Of a stretch of DNA of 64,000 bases, positions 36,363-48,099 are shown one piece after another; position 1 is the first letter of the stretch, and the number at the start of each line of letters is the position of its first letter. The translations under genes and the position numbers were made by a program. The stretch comes from Primula veris. Its lineage: Eukaryota > Streptophyta > Magnoliopsida > Ericales > Primulaceae. The notes beneath the pieces are model-generated. The model did no database searches. It had not been told where the DNA came from and saw nothing but the letters and a program-made list of their open reading frames with translations. Location of the stretch: the NCBI GenBank assembly GCA_963682055.1, contig OY821742.1:13671752-13735751 (forward strand), read 5' to 3'.

Positions 36363-37741
36363 TGTTTTTCGTTTTATATATAATGAGTGGCAGCCTAAAC
36401 ATTTTATGGTTTAAATTTTAGTTTTATATTGGATAACCTTCTTTTGATCGATTGACATATAATTTCATTTACATAACTATATATGTATTGACATAAACTT
36501 TATCATTTCTAGGTATGAAATATATAAGCGTTTCATATTGTTATTATAAATTTGTAAAATAGACGAACTTTTGGTAAACTAAAACATGCTTGACTTGCTA
36601 TGCGTTTGAATCATGTACTTTTACAGAGCATGAACGAATATGAAACAAACATTAACAAGCTTTTCCGCTCACGAAGGGAACATGGACGGAACTTTCCCTC
36701 GGTTCGTCTACAGTTTTACCAAGTTATATATAATCAATTAAAGATCAAATTTTAGATATACAAGTAACCCGTGCTTAGTCATTAAAAATGACAAGTTATA
36801 GTAGTAATTTCAGACCAATACGTCAATTATAATTAGTTGGGAAAATAACTGTTTAGCTTTTGTACAAACAACCCTTTAAACTTTATGCTCATGTTTAATG
36901 CCCATTGCATAAAAGAATTTTCTAGAGTTGATATTTTAGGAAAAGTCCAAAGTGAATTTCTCAGGAATTAATTATTTCATTAAATGACGAGTTTAATTAA
37001 TCAGATCTGCAACTAAATCATGCACGATTTGAAACATTATAAAATTATGTATATACTAGTGGAATGAATACTATCCATATCTAAACCAATAACTTAAATA
37101 TAATCAATTAGCAAAAATAAGTTTCCTATCTTGTTAAACAAATTACTTATAACTGTTATGATTATATTCAATGTCCCTTCCTGGTCGCTATTAATTATAC
37201 TTTTCAAAGTTGACCATATCAGTTAATTTAATTACAAAAACTCACGTATATATGTGTATTTTTTTTTATAATTATGTATATATATTTATTTACAATTAGA
37301 TACATATGTCATACAAAATATACAAAATATACAAAAAAATACAAAAAAATACAAAAAAATAAAAAAGTAAATCAAAAAACAAAAAAAAATTGAAAAAACT
37401 GAAAAAAAATCAAAAAAATTGTACATATGATCGATTAGACATGATTGGATATGATTAGATATGAATAAACCTGATTAGAGATAAAAGATTAAACAATATT
37501 AAACAAGATCAGATAGTATCACACATATTTTTTGTATACAAAATTTATTTTTTAAAATTTTGGTTTTTTTAATTTTGGTTTTTAATTTTTTAATTTTTTT
37601 TTAATGACATTGTACATATTTGTAAATAAGTTCACAAAATATGTAGTTTTTTTATAAAAAAGTTATTAAGTTCAAAACAACCGGATTTTCTGTAAATAAA
37701 TTTCTAAATGTATATTAAATTATCATTTTTCTTAAAGTAGA

Positions 37742-38159
37742 AATTAGAGATCATTATTTCATTTTGATGACGTTATATACAACTCATAACTCATGCAGAT
37801 CATTCATAACTTAGTTAAGTAAGAGTTAGGCAATACAAATAACATAAAGGAAAAACTAATATTCTATTTATGCATTAGAAAACCTTTGGTAAATAATATT
37901 AAATTTTCATGGTCAAATATCATAAAGTTTTTAGAAATTAATTAGAGGTGATTAAACATTGATGATTTCATTTGATGACGTTATATACAGCTCATAACTC
38001 ATGCAGATTCGATTCATATTTTATAACTTAGTTAATTAAGAGTTAGGCAATACGATAGTACTAATTTAAGGCCAAAACAAATAATATAATTCGGAAAACT
38101 TATATTCTATTTATGCATTACAAAAACCTTTATAAGTAAATAATATTAAATTCTCATGG
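37742..38159. repeat. Two-copy duplication, unit about 200 bp
   Basis: Both copies (about 37742-37913 and 37945-38159) carry TGATGACGTTATATACA, CTCATAACTCATGCAGAT, TAAGAGTTAGGCAATAC, ATTCTATTTATGCATTA and AAATAATATTAAATT in that order. Copy 2 has insertions. Non-coding. Confidence 0.8.
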
Positions 38160-39443
38160 AAAAAAATTCCAACATTTAAAAAATAAATAAAAAATACATG
38201 CCTAGTATATATATAATGCTAGACCCACCTACCACAAATATTAGCTAGCGCATTAGCCATTACCTAATACTAGGAGTATTATTTAATAAGATACTCCTAT
38301 TAAAACTATTAAATGATATATATATATATATACAACTAATAACGTTGACAGTTTTACCTTTGAAGAATTCTTGGTAGAAAAAGTTAGACTATAAAAAAAA
38401 AACGGAATTCCACTGAAATTAAATATGTCATTAATGATGAGGTTTAGATTTAGGTAGCCTAGAAAGGTAAAGGGTCTAAAAACTTTTAATGAGGGTGCAA
38501 TTAAAGCCCAGCTGTCCTCTTATCATTAAATGCCCGTCCCCCTCCCTTCCTTGAATTTTTCCATCTCTCACATTTATTTCTTTCAAAGCTCCTCATAAAT
38601 ATCCTTTTGAAATCTTATTTATTACACCATTTCAACCTTATGATATCATTAATTATTTTGAATATTTTAAACTTACTTTATTACTTTTCATTGGTTCCCG
38701 ATTAATTGTCGTTTATGAAATTACTTGCAATTTTAAGAGTTGTATTAAAATTGTCGAAATGAAATTTTTTAAAAGTTATCATTCCAACAATTTTAATATA
38801 AGTTATTCTACTTTCAAAATTGCAAGTATTTTCCGTTGAACTTATCTATGAAGGAGCCAAACGTCATCCAAAATATTACCCCTGTTAGTATTGCCTACAC
38901 ATAATTTTCAATTTAATCTAGATTATAACCTAAATATTTCATGTAGTAGTAAATAATATTCGACTTGTAAAGAGTGAAATGTTAAGAGTCTTTTGGTCAA
39001 ATTTTTTTTTTTTTTTTTATGAAATTTTTATGAAATGTTATTTAATATAATGTAAAAACTGGGAATTATTATTATAAAATGTTCACTTTCATGTTTTTTT
39101 GAGGAATAAATGCTGTTTCAGAAAAGATCTAAAAAATTTATGGTAAAAAAATGACTTAGGTAAACATGCATGTACGCACCCAACCAAAGCGGATTCTAGT
39201 AAATCATTCATAATAATGACAAGGTATCACAATTATTTATTGCCTTATTCACTACATATGAGATTAGTAACATATCCATTTATTTAACAATTTGAAAATT
39301 AAGTAGTCAACATTAAATTATGGCAATTAACGTCATTTAATGTCGAATTCGTTTGGGTGAATGGTTATTATCTATTTATTCCCAAGATTTTGTTTCTTTA
39401 TATAACAAATACGTACCAATTAAAATTGTTTTTCTATTCCCAC

Positions 39444-39455
39444 CTATATATAAAC
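39444..39455 (+). promoter_or_regulatory. TATA box of the CFL1-like gene
   Basis: CTATATATAAAC lies 74-85 bp upstream of the ATG at 39529 and is followed by a CT-rich leader (TTCTCTCTAAATTTCTCTTA). Position and sequence fit a plant core promoter with transcription starting about 30 bp downstream. Confidence 0.65.
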
Positions 39456-39528
39456 AAATCATTCTACTATTCTCAAACGCATACTTCTCTCTAAATTTCT
39501 CTTACAAACTCTCTCTCAAATATTAAAA

Positions 39529-42052
39529 ATGGCAATAGACGTAACCTCTCTAGTCCGGATAATGAACGGGTTCAAGGAAGATAATCCTACCGTTGATACT
39601 AATTCTTCTGGTAAATCAACGGCGTTGATCACTCGAGACTTGCTCGGCGGAGGTGGTTATTGTACAACCGAGTCGACGGAGTTGGACCTCGATGTGCAAG
39701 TTCCTTCGGGGTGGGAAAAACGTCTTGATTTAAAGGTAACGAAAACGAAAAGAAAAGAAAACATGTTTCAAAATTTCTTGTGGTTGAAGATTAGTTTTTT
39801 TTATGCAGTCTAATGATCATCTGTAATAGCTTGAGTAGTTTTATTTTTCCATATGTAGAGGCGACCCTGAAATTTTAGCACATCAGTCTCGTTAAATTTT
39901 TATCATCCGTTTTCTTAGTGAAAAAACTTTCTAACAAAAAAAAATCACCTATCAACCATTTGAAAGTCCGTCGGAACCTAACATAAAGGTATGTTATGAT
40001 TTGGGTCAGGGCCACCCCTCATATGTTTTGCTATGATTATTTGATGTTATATTTGTCTTGATTGGTAAAATCATGAAATTGATTATGATTAAGGATTGTG
40101 ATCAAAGGTTATTTAATTAGGATTAGGACTACATATCAAAGGTCCCCAAGTTTCATTTGTTTGTCTATGTATATATAGGCAGTTTATTTTTATATATATT
40201 TGGTGATTATCAGCTATAGAATAATGATAGACAAAATAATTAAATTAATTAGGAATAAATTATTAACTAAATTATGTCATAAAAAAATCATTCATGACTT
40301 ATTAAGTATTCTGGAATGGGGTTATGTAGTTCTATGGTTGCTAATTACACTGAAGGACATGCTTGATTGATACAAAATTGCAAGATAGTTTTGTGATATT
40401 TTTCTAATGAGTTACTTTAGATAGGAAGTATGTCAATTTTAGTTGTATAGTATTTTTTTTTTTATCAATAATAGCACCAAACTGACTTTTGATAATTTCA
40501 CATAAATGAATTTGTGAGCATTTATTAATCTTAAAAGCCATGAATTCTGCAGGTTTTTGTAGTAGAAGAGCAATCACGTTTATTTGTTTCTTTTAACATT
40601 CAATTCTTTGAACGGTTTCACAATTTTGAAATTTCTACATATAATATTTTAATCTTTTTATTTAATAAGGAGGTTGTATTTAAGAGGGCATGACACGTGC
40701 ATCTTGCTAGATAGACTACTTGATTGTCAGCTTCTAATGATTATATAGGTTTTTTTCATGAATAAAATAGGTAGTTTTTTTTTACCAAACTGAAGATAAG
40801 AAGGGTAATCAAATTCTGAAATTCAGAACATGAGGTTCACAATGTCACACATTTAACAATTATAGTCATAGACACTTATAATGTTTGATTCTCAGTCCAC
40901 AAACTTAGCCACTCATATTGAGTGTTACTCCAAAATCTTAGCCACCATGTTTAACATGTTCATTATGAGAAGTTATGTAGTTTAACGTTTTGCCCACTCA
41001 AAAACACTAGTTGAATTCTCGTCTATACACTTGGTTCCTAGTTGAATTCTCTTATGTAGTTTAACAAGCTGTTTGTTTTGTCATATATTTGGGGACTGAC
41101 CCTTCATATGACCATCACAAGACATTTGTTATACTAAAATTCCAGTTTTTATTGCATTAACTTTACTCATTATCATATAGCCTGTGTACACTACAAAAAA
41201 AAAACTCAAATAGCGACGGGATTAGTGACGGTATTTTTTGTTACGAGGTTATTAGCGACGGTTTTTGTGACGGCTTTGTGACAGTTTAGTCAATTTGTGA
41301 CAGATTTGTGATAACATTTTAAATTAGCGACAGGCTTGCGACAACTTTTAACTCTCACTAAATCAAACATTATTTTGTAATGGTAACTGATTACTCGTGG
41401 TGACATGTCCAGCAATTGTTTGATGTCTCAATACTCATTTTTTTTAATACTATGCTATTATAATTGTGAAAGTATATGATGTCAAGTACGAGTTTTTTAA
41501 ACAAGGTTCTTCATTTTTTATTTAATCAAATTTTTTTATCGTTTCCAGTCAGGTAAAGTTTACCTCCAGAGATGTGATTCCCAGAGCAAAAATCAGTCCA
41601 AAGAATCATTCACAAAGCTTCAAGACTTGAACATCACACCCTCGTCCAAACAGACATTGAACTTATTTGACGAACCAAGCTTAGAACTCAAGCTTATCTC
41701 ATCATCGTCGAAAGCATCTTCATCTTCGCCAAAATACCAAAGTGTATGCACTCTTGACAAAGTGAGATCCGCGCTTGAAAGGGCAGAGAGGGAAACAAAC
41801 AAGAAAAGATCTGTTTCCTTTTCGAAATCATCCTCTCCTGTGCTCTCAAACTCTTCGTCCTCGGTCAGAGAATTGGAAATGGAAACAGAATACGAGGTGA
41901 AATCTTCGTCATCGTATGCCGCTGGTTGTCCCAATTGCTTGCTGTACGTGCTGATATCGAGAAACAACCCTACTTGCCCTCGTTGCCACACAATTGTCCC
42001 ATCTCCAGTGGCGGTGAAAAAGCCTCGGATTGATCTGAACATCTCTATTTAA
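39529..42052 (+). CDS. CFL1: CFL1-like protein with partial WW motif and C-terminal CxxC segment (exons 39529-39735, 41549-42052)
   Basis: Two exons join in frame (AAG|GTAACG donor; TTTCCAG|TCAGGT acceptor) to give 236 residues. The junction creates VPSGWEKRLDLK-SGKVYLQRC, the degenerate WW-like signature of CURLY FLAG LEAF 1. In Arabidopsis and rice CFL1 restrains cuticle formation through HD-ZIP IV factors. A Ser-rich middle follows. The C-terminus has GCPNCLLYVLISRNNPTCPRC, a CxxC...CxxC segment like that of GIR1/GIR2 repressors. The protein ends KKPRIDLNISI, an EAR-like (LxLxL/DLN) repression motif. The first ATG has a good context (AAAATGGCA). The 1.8-kb intron holds a hAT MITE and a CACTA-type MITE. 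The assignment rests on remembered motifs, not alignment. Confidence 0.82.
39857..40019. mobile_element. Small hAT MITE with CATATGT target duplication in the CFL1-like intron
   Basis: CATATGT occurs at 39850-39856 and at 40020-40026, directly flanking a 163-bp segment. Its ends are inverted: the left is AGAGGCGACCCTGA and the inverted right is AGGGGTGGCCCTGA (11 of 14 identical). A 7-8-bp duplication and these ends fit hAT. No ORF. Confidence 0.75.
41189..41382. mobile_element. CACTA-type MITE, copy 1
   Basis: This 194-bp element begins CACTACAAAAAAAAAACTC and ends ATTATTTTGTAATG. It is flanked on both sides by GTA (3-bp duplication, typical of CACTA). The interior has repeated GCGACGG and GTGACAG phrases. 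It is closely similar to 45496-45691. It lies in the CFL1-like intron, about 165 bp before the acceptor. Confidence 0.8.
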
Positions 42053-42245
42053 TAATTCTAGAGGCATTTTTTCGTTTCTATTATTTTTTAGTTGTTTTGG
42101 ATGGTTTTTGTAAATGATAGAATCAAAGATAGGGCGGTTAATGAATAATCCAACTTTTACTACATACAAACATCAGAAATTGCCTTTTGTCACTCGTTTT
42201 CATTTCTTATAAACCTTAAAAGTTGTAGAAAGGACTAATGCTAAT

Positions 42246-42461
42246 GTCCTAATTGCTTGTTTACTTGCTGATATCGAGAAACAACTCTAAGTGGCGTCGT
42301 TGCCACACGATTGTCACATTTCCATTGGTGGTGAAGAAGCCTCAGATTAATCTGAACATCTCAATTTGATAATTCTAAGGGTTTTTTTTTAAACCTTAGT
42401 AGTTTTTGAGTGATCGTTGTAAATGATGGAAACAAGACAGGATGGTTAATGAATAATCCAA
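42246..42461 (+). pseudogene. Decayed tandem copy of the CFL1-like 3' end
   Basis: The segment repeats about 41926-42152 of the gene. It shares GCTGATATCGAGAAACAAC, CGTTGCCACAC, TGGTGAAGAAGCCTC, AATCTGAACATCTC and GGTTAATGAATAATCCAAC. It includes the last 40-odd codons, the stop and the 3' UTR. Frameshifts and a lost CxxC (CCCTCGTTGC has become GGCGTCGTTGC) show that it is non-functional. Confidence 0.85.
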
Positions 42462-45400
42462 CTATAGAAATATCCTTTTTGTCACATATGTTCATATCTT
42501 ACTCTATCTTAATAGAGTGAATGCTATGCCCCCTTTAACAAACTAATTGGAAAATATCACGTACCGTTGCCCATTATTGAAAAATATACAAACATCTTTG
42601 ACCGTACCAATAACTATGACCGAGACCATTGACCAGCTTTTGGTATCAACTGTCAACCGAAAATACAAATAAACAAAAAATGGAAAAAAAAATAAAAAAA
42701 TTCAAGAAAATTAAGGAAAAAATCGCAAATATTAGAAATTTGAGAAAATGTGGAAAATGTTATAAAAGTCCAAAAGCCAAAAAAATGACAACAAAGTTTT
42801 TTTTTTTTATAAAGGTGGGAAATATAATTTGAAAATCCTGCTTCGAACCCGCTCCTGGCCGATGAATTCCTACTCCCAACACGATATTTCGGGATAGGGA
42901 TCTGGTGTATGGATGTATCGCGAACAGAACCCTGACATTAATTAGGATCCGAATAGTTGTATTAATTGTCTCTTTGGTAAGTTGAACTTTACAAAAATAA
43001 TATAATTAGAACCTTATCATTATAAAATTTATGTATTAATATATCATTATTCAACTTTCATTAGATAAATCATCAATATTTTAAGCTTCATATGATTATT
43101 TGTTTATTCTGATCATGTATATTGCACTAGTTTCAAACTTTATACATATGCAATTTTGTATATAAGAGAAAAATGAAAAAGGAAAACATACTTAAATTAA
43201 ACGACAAAATTTGTTATTCTAAGAAAAGGTTAAGAAAGATAAATGAGAAATGATGCCCGGCTACAAATACTATAATCATCATTTATCTTAGTTAGTAGTA
43301 TGATACTATTAGTTAGGTGTATGCGTAAAACAAAAATTGCTAGAAGAATCTAGCAAACAAACTTTTCTTTTTATATTTTTTCAAATGTTTTTATTGAATG
43401 GTGATTTGTTTTTTAATATTTATTAGTAACGTTATTCTCTTAGGTAAGATTTCTGATTTTATTGTTAGTTAAAAAAATCTAAACTAGCTAGCATGAGAAA
43501 GCAAAACTCGGACGTTTACATCTTTTTAATAAAAAATCCACCTTTGGGAAAACAAAAATATATGCTAGGACAAACCCACCCGGGCCCTAAGATATCCTGA
43601 ATAATCGGGTCTCTCAATAAACGAGACCCGTTTATTAAAATACATGTGAAAAGGTGATAAGTAAATTTAACAAATTGCTAATAAATGTAAAAGACATAAT
43701 GACTTGTTAGGAATGGGAGGGAATGTGCGTGTGACAAGCGAAAAAACTAAGGAAGCATTATATAAGGAAACGTTATATTGAGTGATAAAGGGCAAAAAAA
43801 CTACAAAAAGAAAGACCAGACATGGAAGAAAACCGTCGGAAATTGGTTAAAAGTGATCGGAAAGGCCAAGCGTTACAATGCGTCGCGAGTTAGTTGCTAA
43901 GCTAAGTAGGGTGTCACTATCAAATTCAAGGCCGGTACTTGTACAAGCCGAATGAGCCGATTAATTTATAAGATGCCACACCCTGAATAGACGCAAAAGC
44001 CTTTTTGTGTGTTGTGTGTGTGCAAAAAGTAGTCGTTTTTTCCCCATGATATAATACAAGAAAAATCTACATTATTTGATTATCTGTTTTGTATAATGTA
44101 AAAGACAACATTTATATTTTATTAGGACATAACTCAACTTTTGTATTTTTTGTATTTTTTTTTTACGTATGTTACGAAGTTTTTCAGGCAAAGTTAAAAA
44201 GACGGTTAAGAAATTATACGACTTAGGTGTAAAAAAGTGTCGGACCGACCTTGCTATCAATAAACGTCACGGTTAGGACATTTTTCTGTTGTGGAAAATT
44301 GAGTGATAAGGCTCAATAAAATCCTGAAGATTTGATGCTTTTCTGCTAATTAAGTTCCGAAGATTAAATAATTTCACAGCACAGAATTTGTAAAGAGCGA
44401 GTAATTTAAAGTTTTCCTGCTTATTTTCTTTTATTTAATGTGGGGCTTGTATCTGGTCTCATATGCTTGGGTTATTCAACCGTCTCATATGTTCCTCCTC
44501 ATTAACACAACTTCAAGACTGTTTTTTATGACTGACTAAATTCGACTGCTTCTATTAAGCAATTCATGGTTTTGGAAAATTTGCGAAAGTAGAATATAGA
44601 TGTGTCTGAACATAGAATTTGCTTTTCTTTAACATTATTATAATCAAAAATTTAATTTAATGATTTAGAAAGAGCCATGTACCTAAGTTTTGTCCAAGGT
44701 TTTGCATTTATGTATTGCTTCACAGAAAAGCTAAATACGACACATATTTATAGCCCATCGCAATTATGCACCCAACTCACAATAAATGGTATTTATTTTT
44801 CAGTTTATAAGACCCTTGAAGGATTACACCTACTTCTCAGAGTAGACTTTAAGAATTATTTTTTGCAAATTGAAATGCATTTTGTATTTTATTCTTTTGC
44901 AATTTTTTGTTAGATCCATTATTCACATCAGTCGAGCACAGACTGATATTTAATGCTTTTTGTGATAAATTATAGACAAACTCTTTAAGAAGTTAGAAAC
45001 AGGGACATCTGTTGTTTTTGACTAAATTAAAATAGTATATGAATTTTTATTCAATTAATATTTGTTTCAGGTCTCCAAACTTGATCTAAGCTAAATATAG
45101 TATATTTTTTGTTTTCTGGTTTCGACTTTTGACTTGGAATTCATCTCGTTCTTCGTCAATATGTTCGCTTGTATTTTTAGATCGACTACCATGCATAGGC
45201 AGCTAAATACACAATTTTCTTGTTTACGTCTTATTAATTCTTAAAAATTTTTTTTTTTGATGTTTTAGGTTTTCCTTGTGCATGTTTTAGGAGCACCAGT
45301 GAAAATGATGAGCGTCTCGAGCAACATCTTAAACGTTTTTTTAGGAGATTTCATTCATCTATTGCAAAATGTAGTAGGGGAGCTCCTAAGACAAGTGGCT

Positions 45401-45495
45401 CCGATGATGGCTAAAAAAGCGATGAAAACAACGGATCGAAGAGACATCAATATAATGAGTAGGGACATGATTGGTGACTAATTTGCATGTATGTA
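42462..45495. other. Intergenic, no gene seen
   Basis: AT-rich sequence with no recognisable gene. CCTGCTTCGAACCCGCTCC near 42838 resembles a Pol III B box in reverse. At 45278-45481 an open frame of 67 codons (KKAMKTTDRRDINIMSRDMI) has no family I recognise, and another frame over the same bases is equally open, so I do not call it. Confidence 0.5.
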
Positions 45496-45691
45496 CACTA
45501 TAAAAAAAAAATACCCAAATCGCGACGGGATTAGTGACGGTATTTTTTGTTACGAACTTATTAACGACGGTTTTTGTGACGGTTTTGTGACAGTTTAGTC
45601 AATTTGCGACAGATTTGTGACAGATTTTTAAATTAATGACAGCCTTGTGACAACTTTTGACTCTCGCTAAATCAAACATTATTTTGTAGTG
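45496..45691. mobile_element. CACTA-type MITE, copy 2
   Basis: This 196-bp element begins CACTATAAAAAAAAAATACC and ends ATTATTTTGTAGTG. Flanks are GTA (left) and GTC (right), so the duplication is nearly preserved. It matches copy 1 (41189-41382) along its length, including GCGACGGGATTAGTGACGG and GTGACAGTTTAGTCAATTTG. The two copies are independent insertions of one family, 4.3 kb apart. Confidence 0.8.
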
Positions 45692-48099
45692 GTCTCTAGT
45701 TCGCTATTCTGTTAATCAATATGAGAAAATCTAAATGTAAAATATTTAGAAAAAAATGTATACTTTATTAAGATATACCTTAAAAATAGTTTTTTATTTT
45801 TTATTTTTTGAATCTTTATCGTTGCTAGCTGAAGCAAAATCAACTAGGAAAATAAACGAAAAATAATTATTGAGTTATAATAAAAAGACATAAAAATCAC
45901 AAGCTCAAATATATTATAATAGGCATGTAATAATTTGCGCTAGTTACTGACAAGATATATGAATTCACTGATTTTTTTTATAAATACCATTTTGGAACAG
46001 ATTGTTGAGGATATTATAAGTTCCTGTGTTGAAAGTTTTTCTTTTTATTTTCATTTAAAATGTTTGTTAAACTGCACTTAAAAAAGTCTACCAATGGACG
46101 GTGTTGTGGTTGCTAATAACTTCTGAAAATATAAATTAATTAGTATTACATTCGTCTGGCGATAAATTTCCATAAAAGGGAAAAGTAAATAATATATATC
46201 TATCAAAAGGTCAAATTAAGTATATTACTCCGACAATGCAAAACTGTAAACACCCGCGCCTCGTCTTCTATCTGAGTTCGCTTTTGCTAAATTACTTCGG
46301 TTTCGCTTAGTTACTATAACTAATCATTTTCTTTATGCATGAGAAGTAATCCTGATTCAACAAGGCCAATAACTTTTCGAACGAATCAAATAGTCCCGGG
46401 TATATTGTTTTTCCCATCAACGGAAGAACTCTTCGTAGACATCATACCAAATAATAAGTGCGACTTATTCCAGTCCCAAAAAGTTGACAGTGCATTTTCG
46501 TAACTCTCAGTTACAAGTCGTAACGCTGAGTTCCGTGTTAGCTTTTCTTATTTTGTTCTTTCATTTTTGTACAACTTGAGATGATGTACCATAGTTATCA
46601 ATCATTCAATACCGCCGGAATGAAAGATGACGTGGTGTACTTAGCTTCGAGGCTTAAGTATATGAAAATAAGCCCATTTTATGAGAAGCCGGTAGGTGAA
46701 AATTCCAATAACAACGACGATGGTGATGGTAGTTATGAGGATGATGACGATGGTGGTGATCGAGAGGGACCATGAGCCAGATTACATGTCCGTGGATATA
46801 TTAACAGGATGGACCTTAGGGATCGAACGACATCCACAGTCAGCATATATATTACTCCGGACACTAGAAAACAATAGAACCAATATTGTTAATCACTTCA
46901 TATCACCATGCGCAACCTCCAGATTCTGAACGAACTAGACATAAATGATCTCGGCCTGAGAGTGGACAATCATTGAGTTCAACGTTATGGAAAAAGAATG
47001 GATCTCTCTAAAATTAATCCCCCTATCTTGGCTACCCCATTCTCTCGTACATGAGTTTAGAATGTGTAATCGTTATGTTTCGACTTTGTATACTATTTGA
47101 ACGCGTTTCTTCTCATTTGCTTGTAATTAAACTTTTAGCTTTTTGGCAAGATTTTGTTCATTTTCCGAATTACCAGATTATGTATGTTATTAGGTTGATT
47201 GGGACTAGAGAAATACGCACTCCTTCAAAATAACACTCGTGATGATCTGTCGTTAGAAATATGAGCCCTCGATCCCATGATATAGTGCATCATAGATTCG
47301 TTTTCCCCATCAAATTTCACATTATTTCTGTTTGCTGATACTCTTGTACACCTTTTTATTTAAGGTGTTGTTTCCCTACATTTTATTTTCAAACATAAAT
47401 TAAATATCAGTTTTTCCATAAATTTAAATAAAAAATGGAGAACCTATATGTAGTAGAAAACGACTTGTACCTATGTAACTTTAATTTTTTGACAAATAGT
47501 CACCTAATGCTTTAAATTATAGAAAGCTTCTCAAGTTACAACATCAGACTTGATCGATGTTATCTTGAATCTGTTCACTGACTTTTTAGCTAGGTTATAA
47601 ATGTTATGACATGTTCATAAATGACTAGAAAATAGCGTTAACCTAATTAGTTCTTTTCCCAAAATTACTTCTGATTTAAATAAACGTCATTTACTAAAAC
47701 AATTTATAAATGCACCTAACAAGGCAACTTTCAATAAATAAGAGTTACTAATATTATGTAGTTGTGCAGACTTTAATGTGGTACATGTACATGTGAATAT
47801 TCTCAAATGCCAATTGAATAATCTAGTTTTTGTTTAATTAGGTGGTTAGTTTAGCCTTTTAGGAGTTCTTTTACCAAAAGAGTATTGTTTGGCAAACTAT
47901 TTTCCATGATAATGCTATGTTAAACTTATAAATTCCCAGGGTTATTTTTAACCAGGAGAGAGAACTATGGAACACATTTAAATGATTTGTTAACTTGCTT
48001 AATTATATTTTACCATAATATTTTATAAATATTATAATAAAATATGTTCAACAAAATTATCAAATACAAAACTATGATTTTGATTTGAAAATCAACCTA
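45692..48099. other. Intergenic, no firm gene
   Basis: Mostly AT-rich. Around 46250-47060 the base composition is more even. A 64-codon frame at 46581-46775 encodes a run of Asp, Gly and Asn (NNNDDGDGSYEDDDDGGDRE), and open sequence continues past its TGA. This could be the end of an old gene, but I recognise no family and find no splice structure. Confidence 0.4.

Larger units (their letters stand above)
35409..39440. other. Intergenic, gene-free, repeat-rich
   Basis: Very AT-rich. It contains an (AT)n run at 35713-35746, a two-copy tandem repeat at 36114-36362, an A-rich then T-rich low-complexity segment at 37310-37620 and another duplicated block at 37742-38159. No coding gene, tRNA or rRNA is recognised. 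The last few hundred bases are presumably the promoter of the gene at 39529. Confidence 0.6.

Noticed and set aside
42835..42890. Reverse B-box-like GGGTTCGAAGCAGG
   Set aside because: No matching A box at the right distance; could be chance.
43880..43960. Possible 5S rRNA fragment (GCTAAGCTAAGTAGGGTGTC)
   Set aside because: The conserved 5S internal control region is not recognisable.
45278..45481. 67-codon plus-strand frame
   Set aside because: Another frame over the same bases is equally open, and neither resembles a known protein.
46581..46775. 64-codon open frame rich in Asp, Gly and Asn
   Set aside because: No family, no splice context and low-complexity GATGATGGTGAT-type sequence; kept only as part of the intergenic description.
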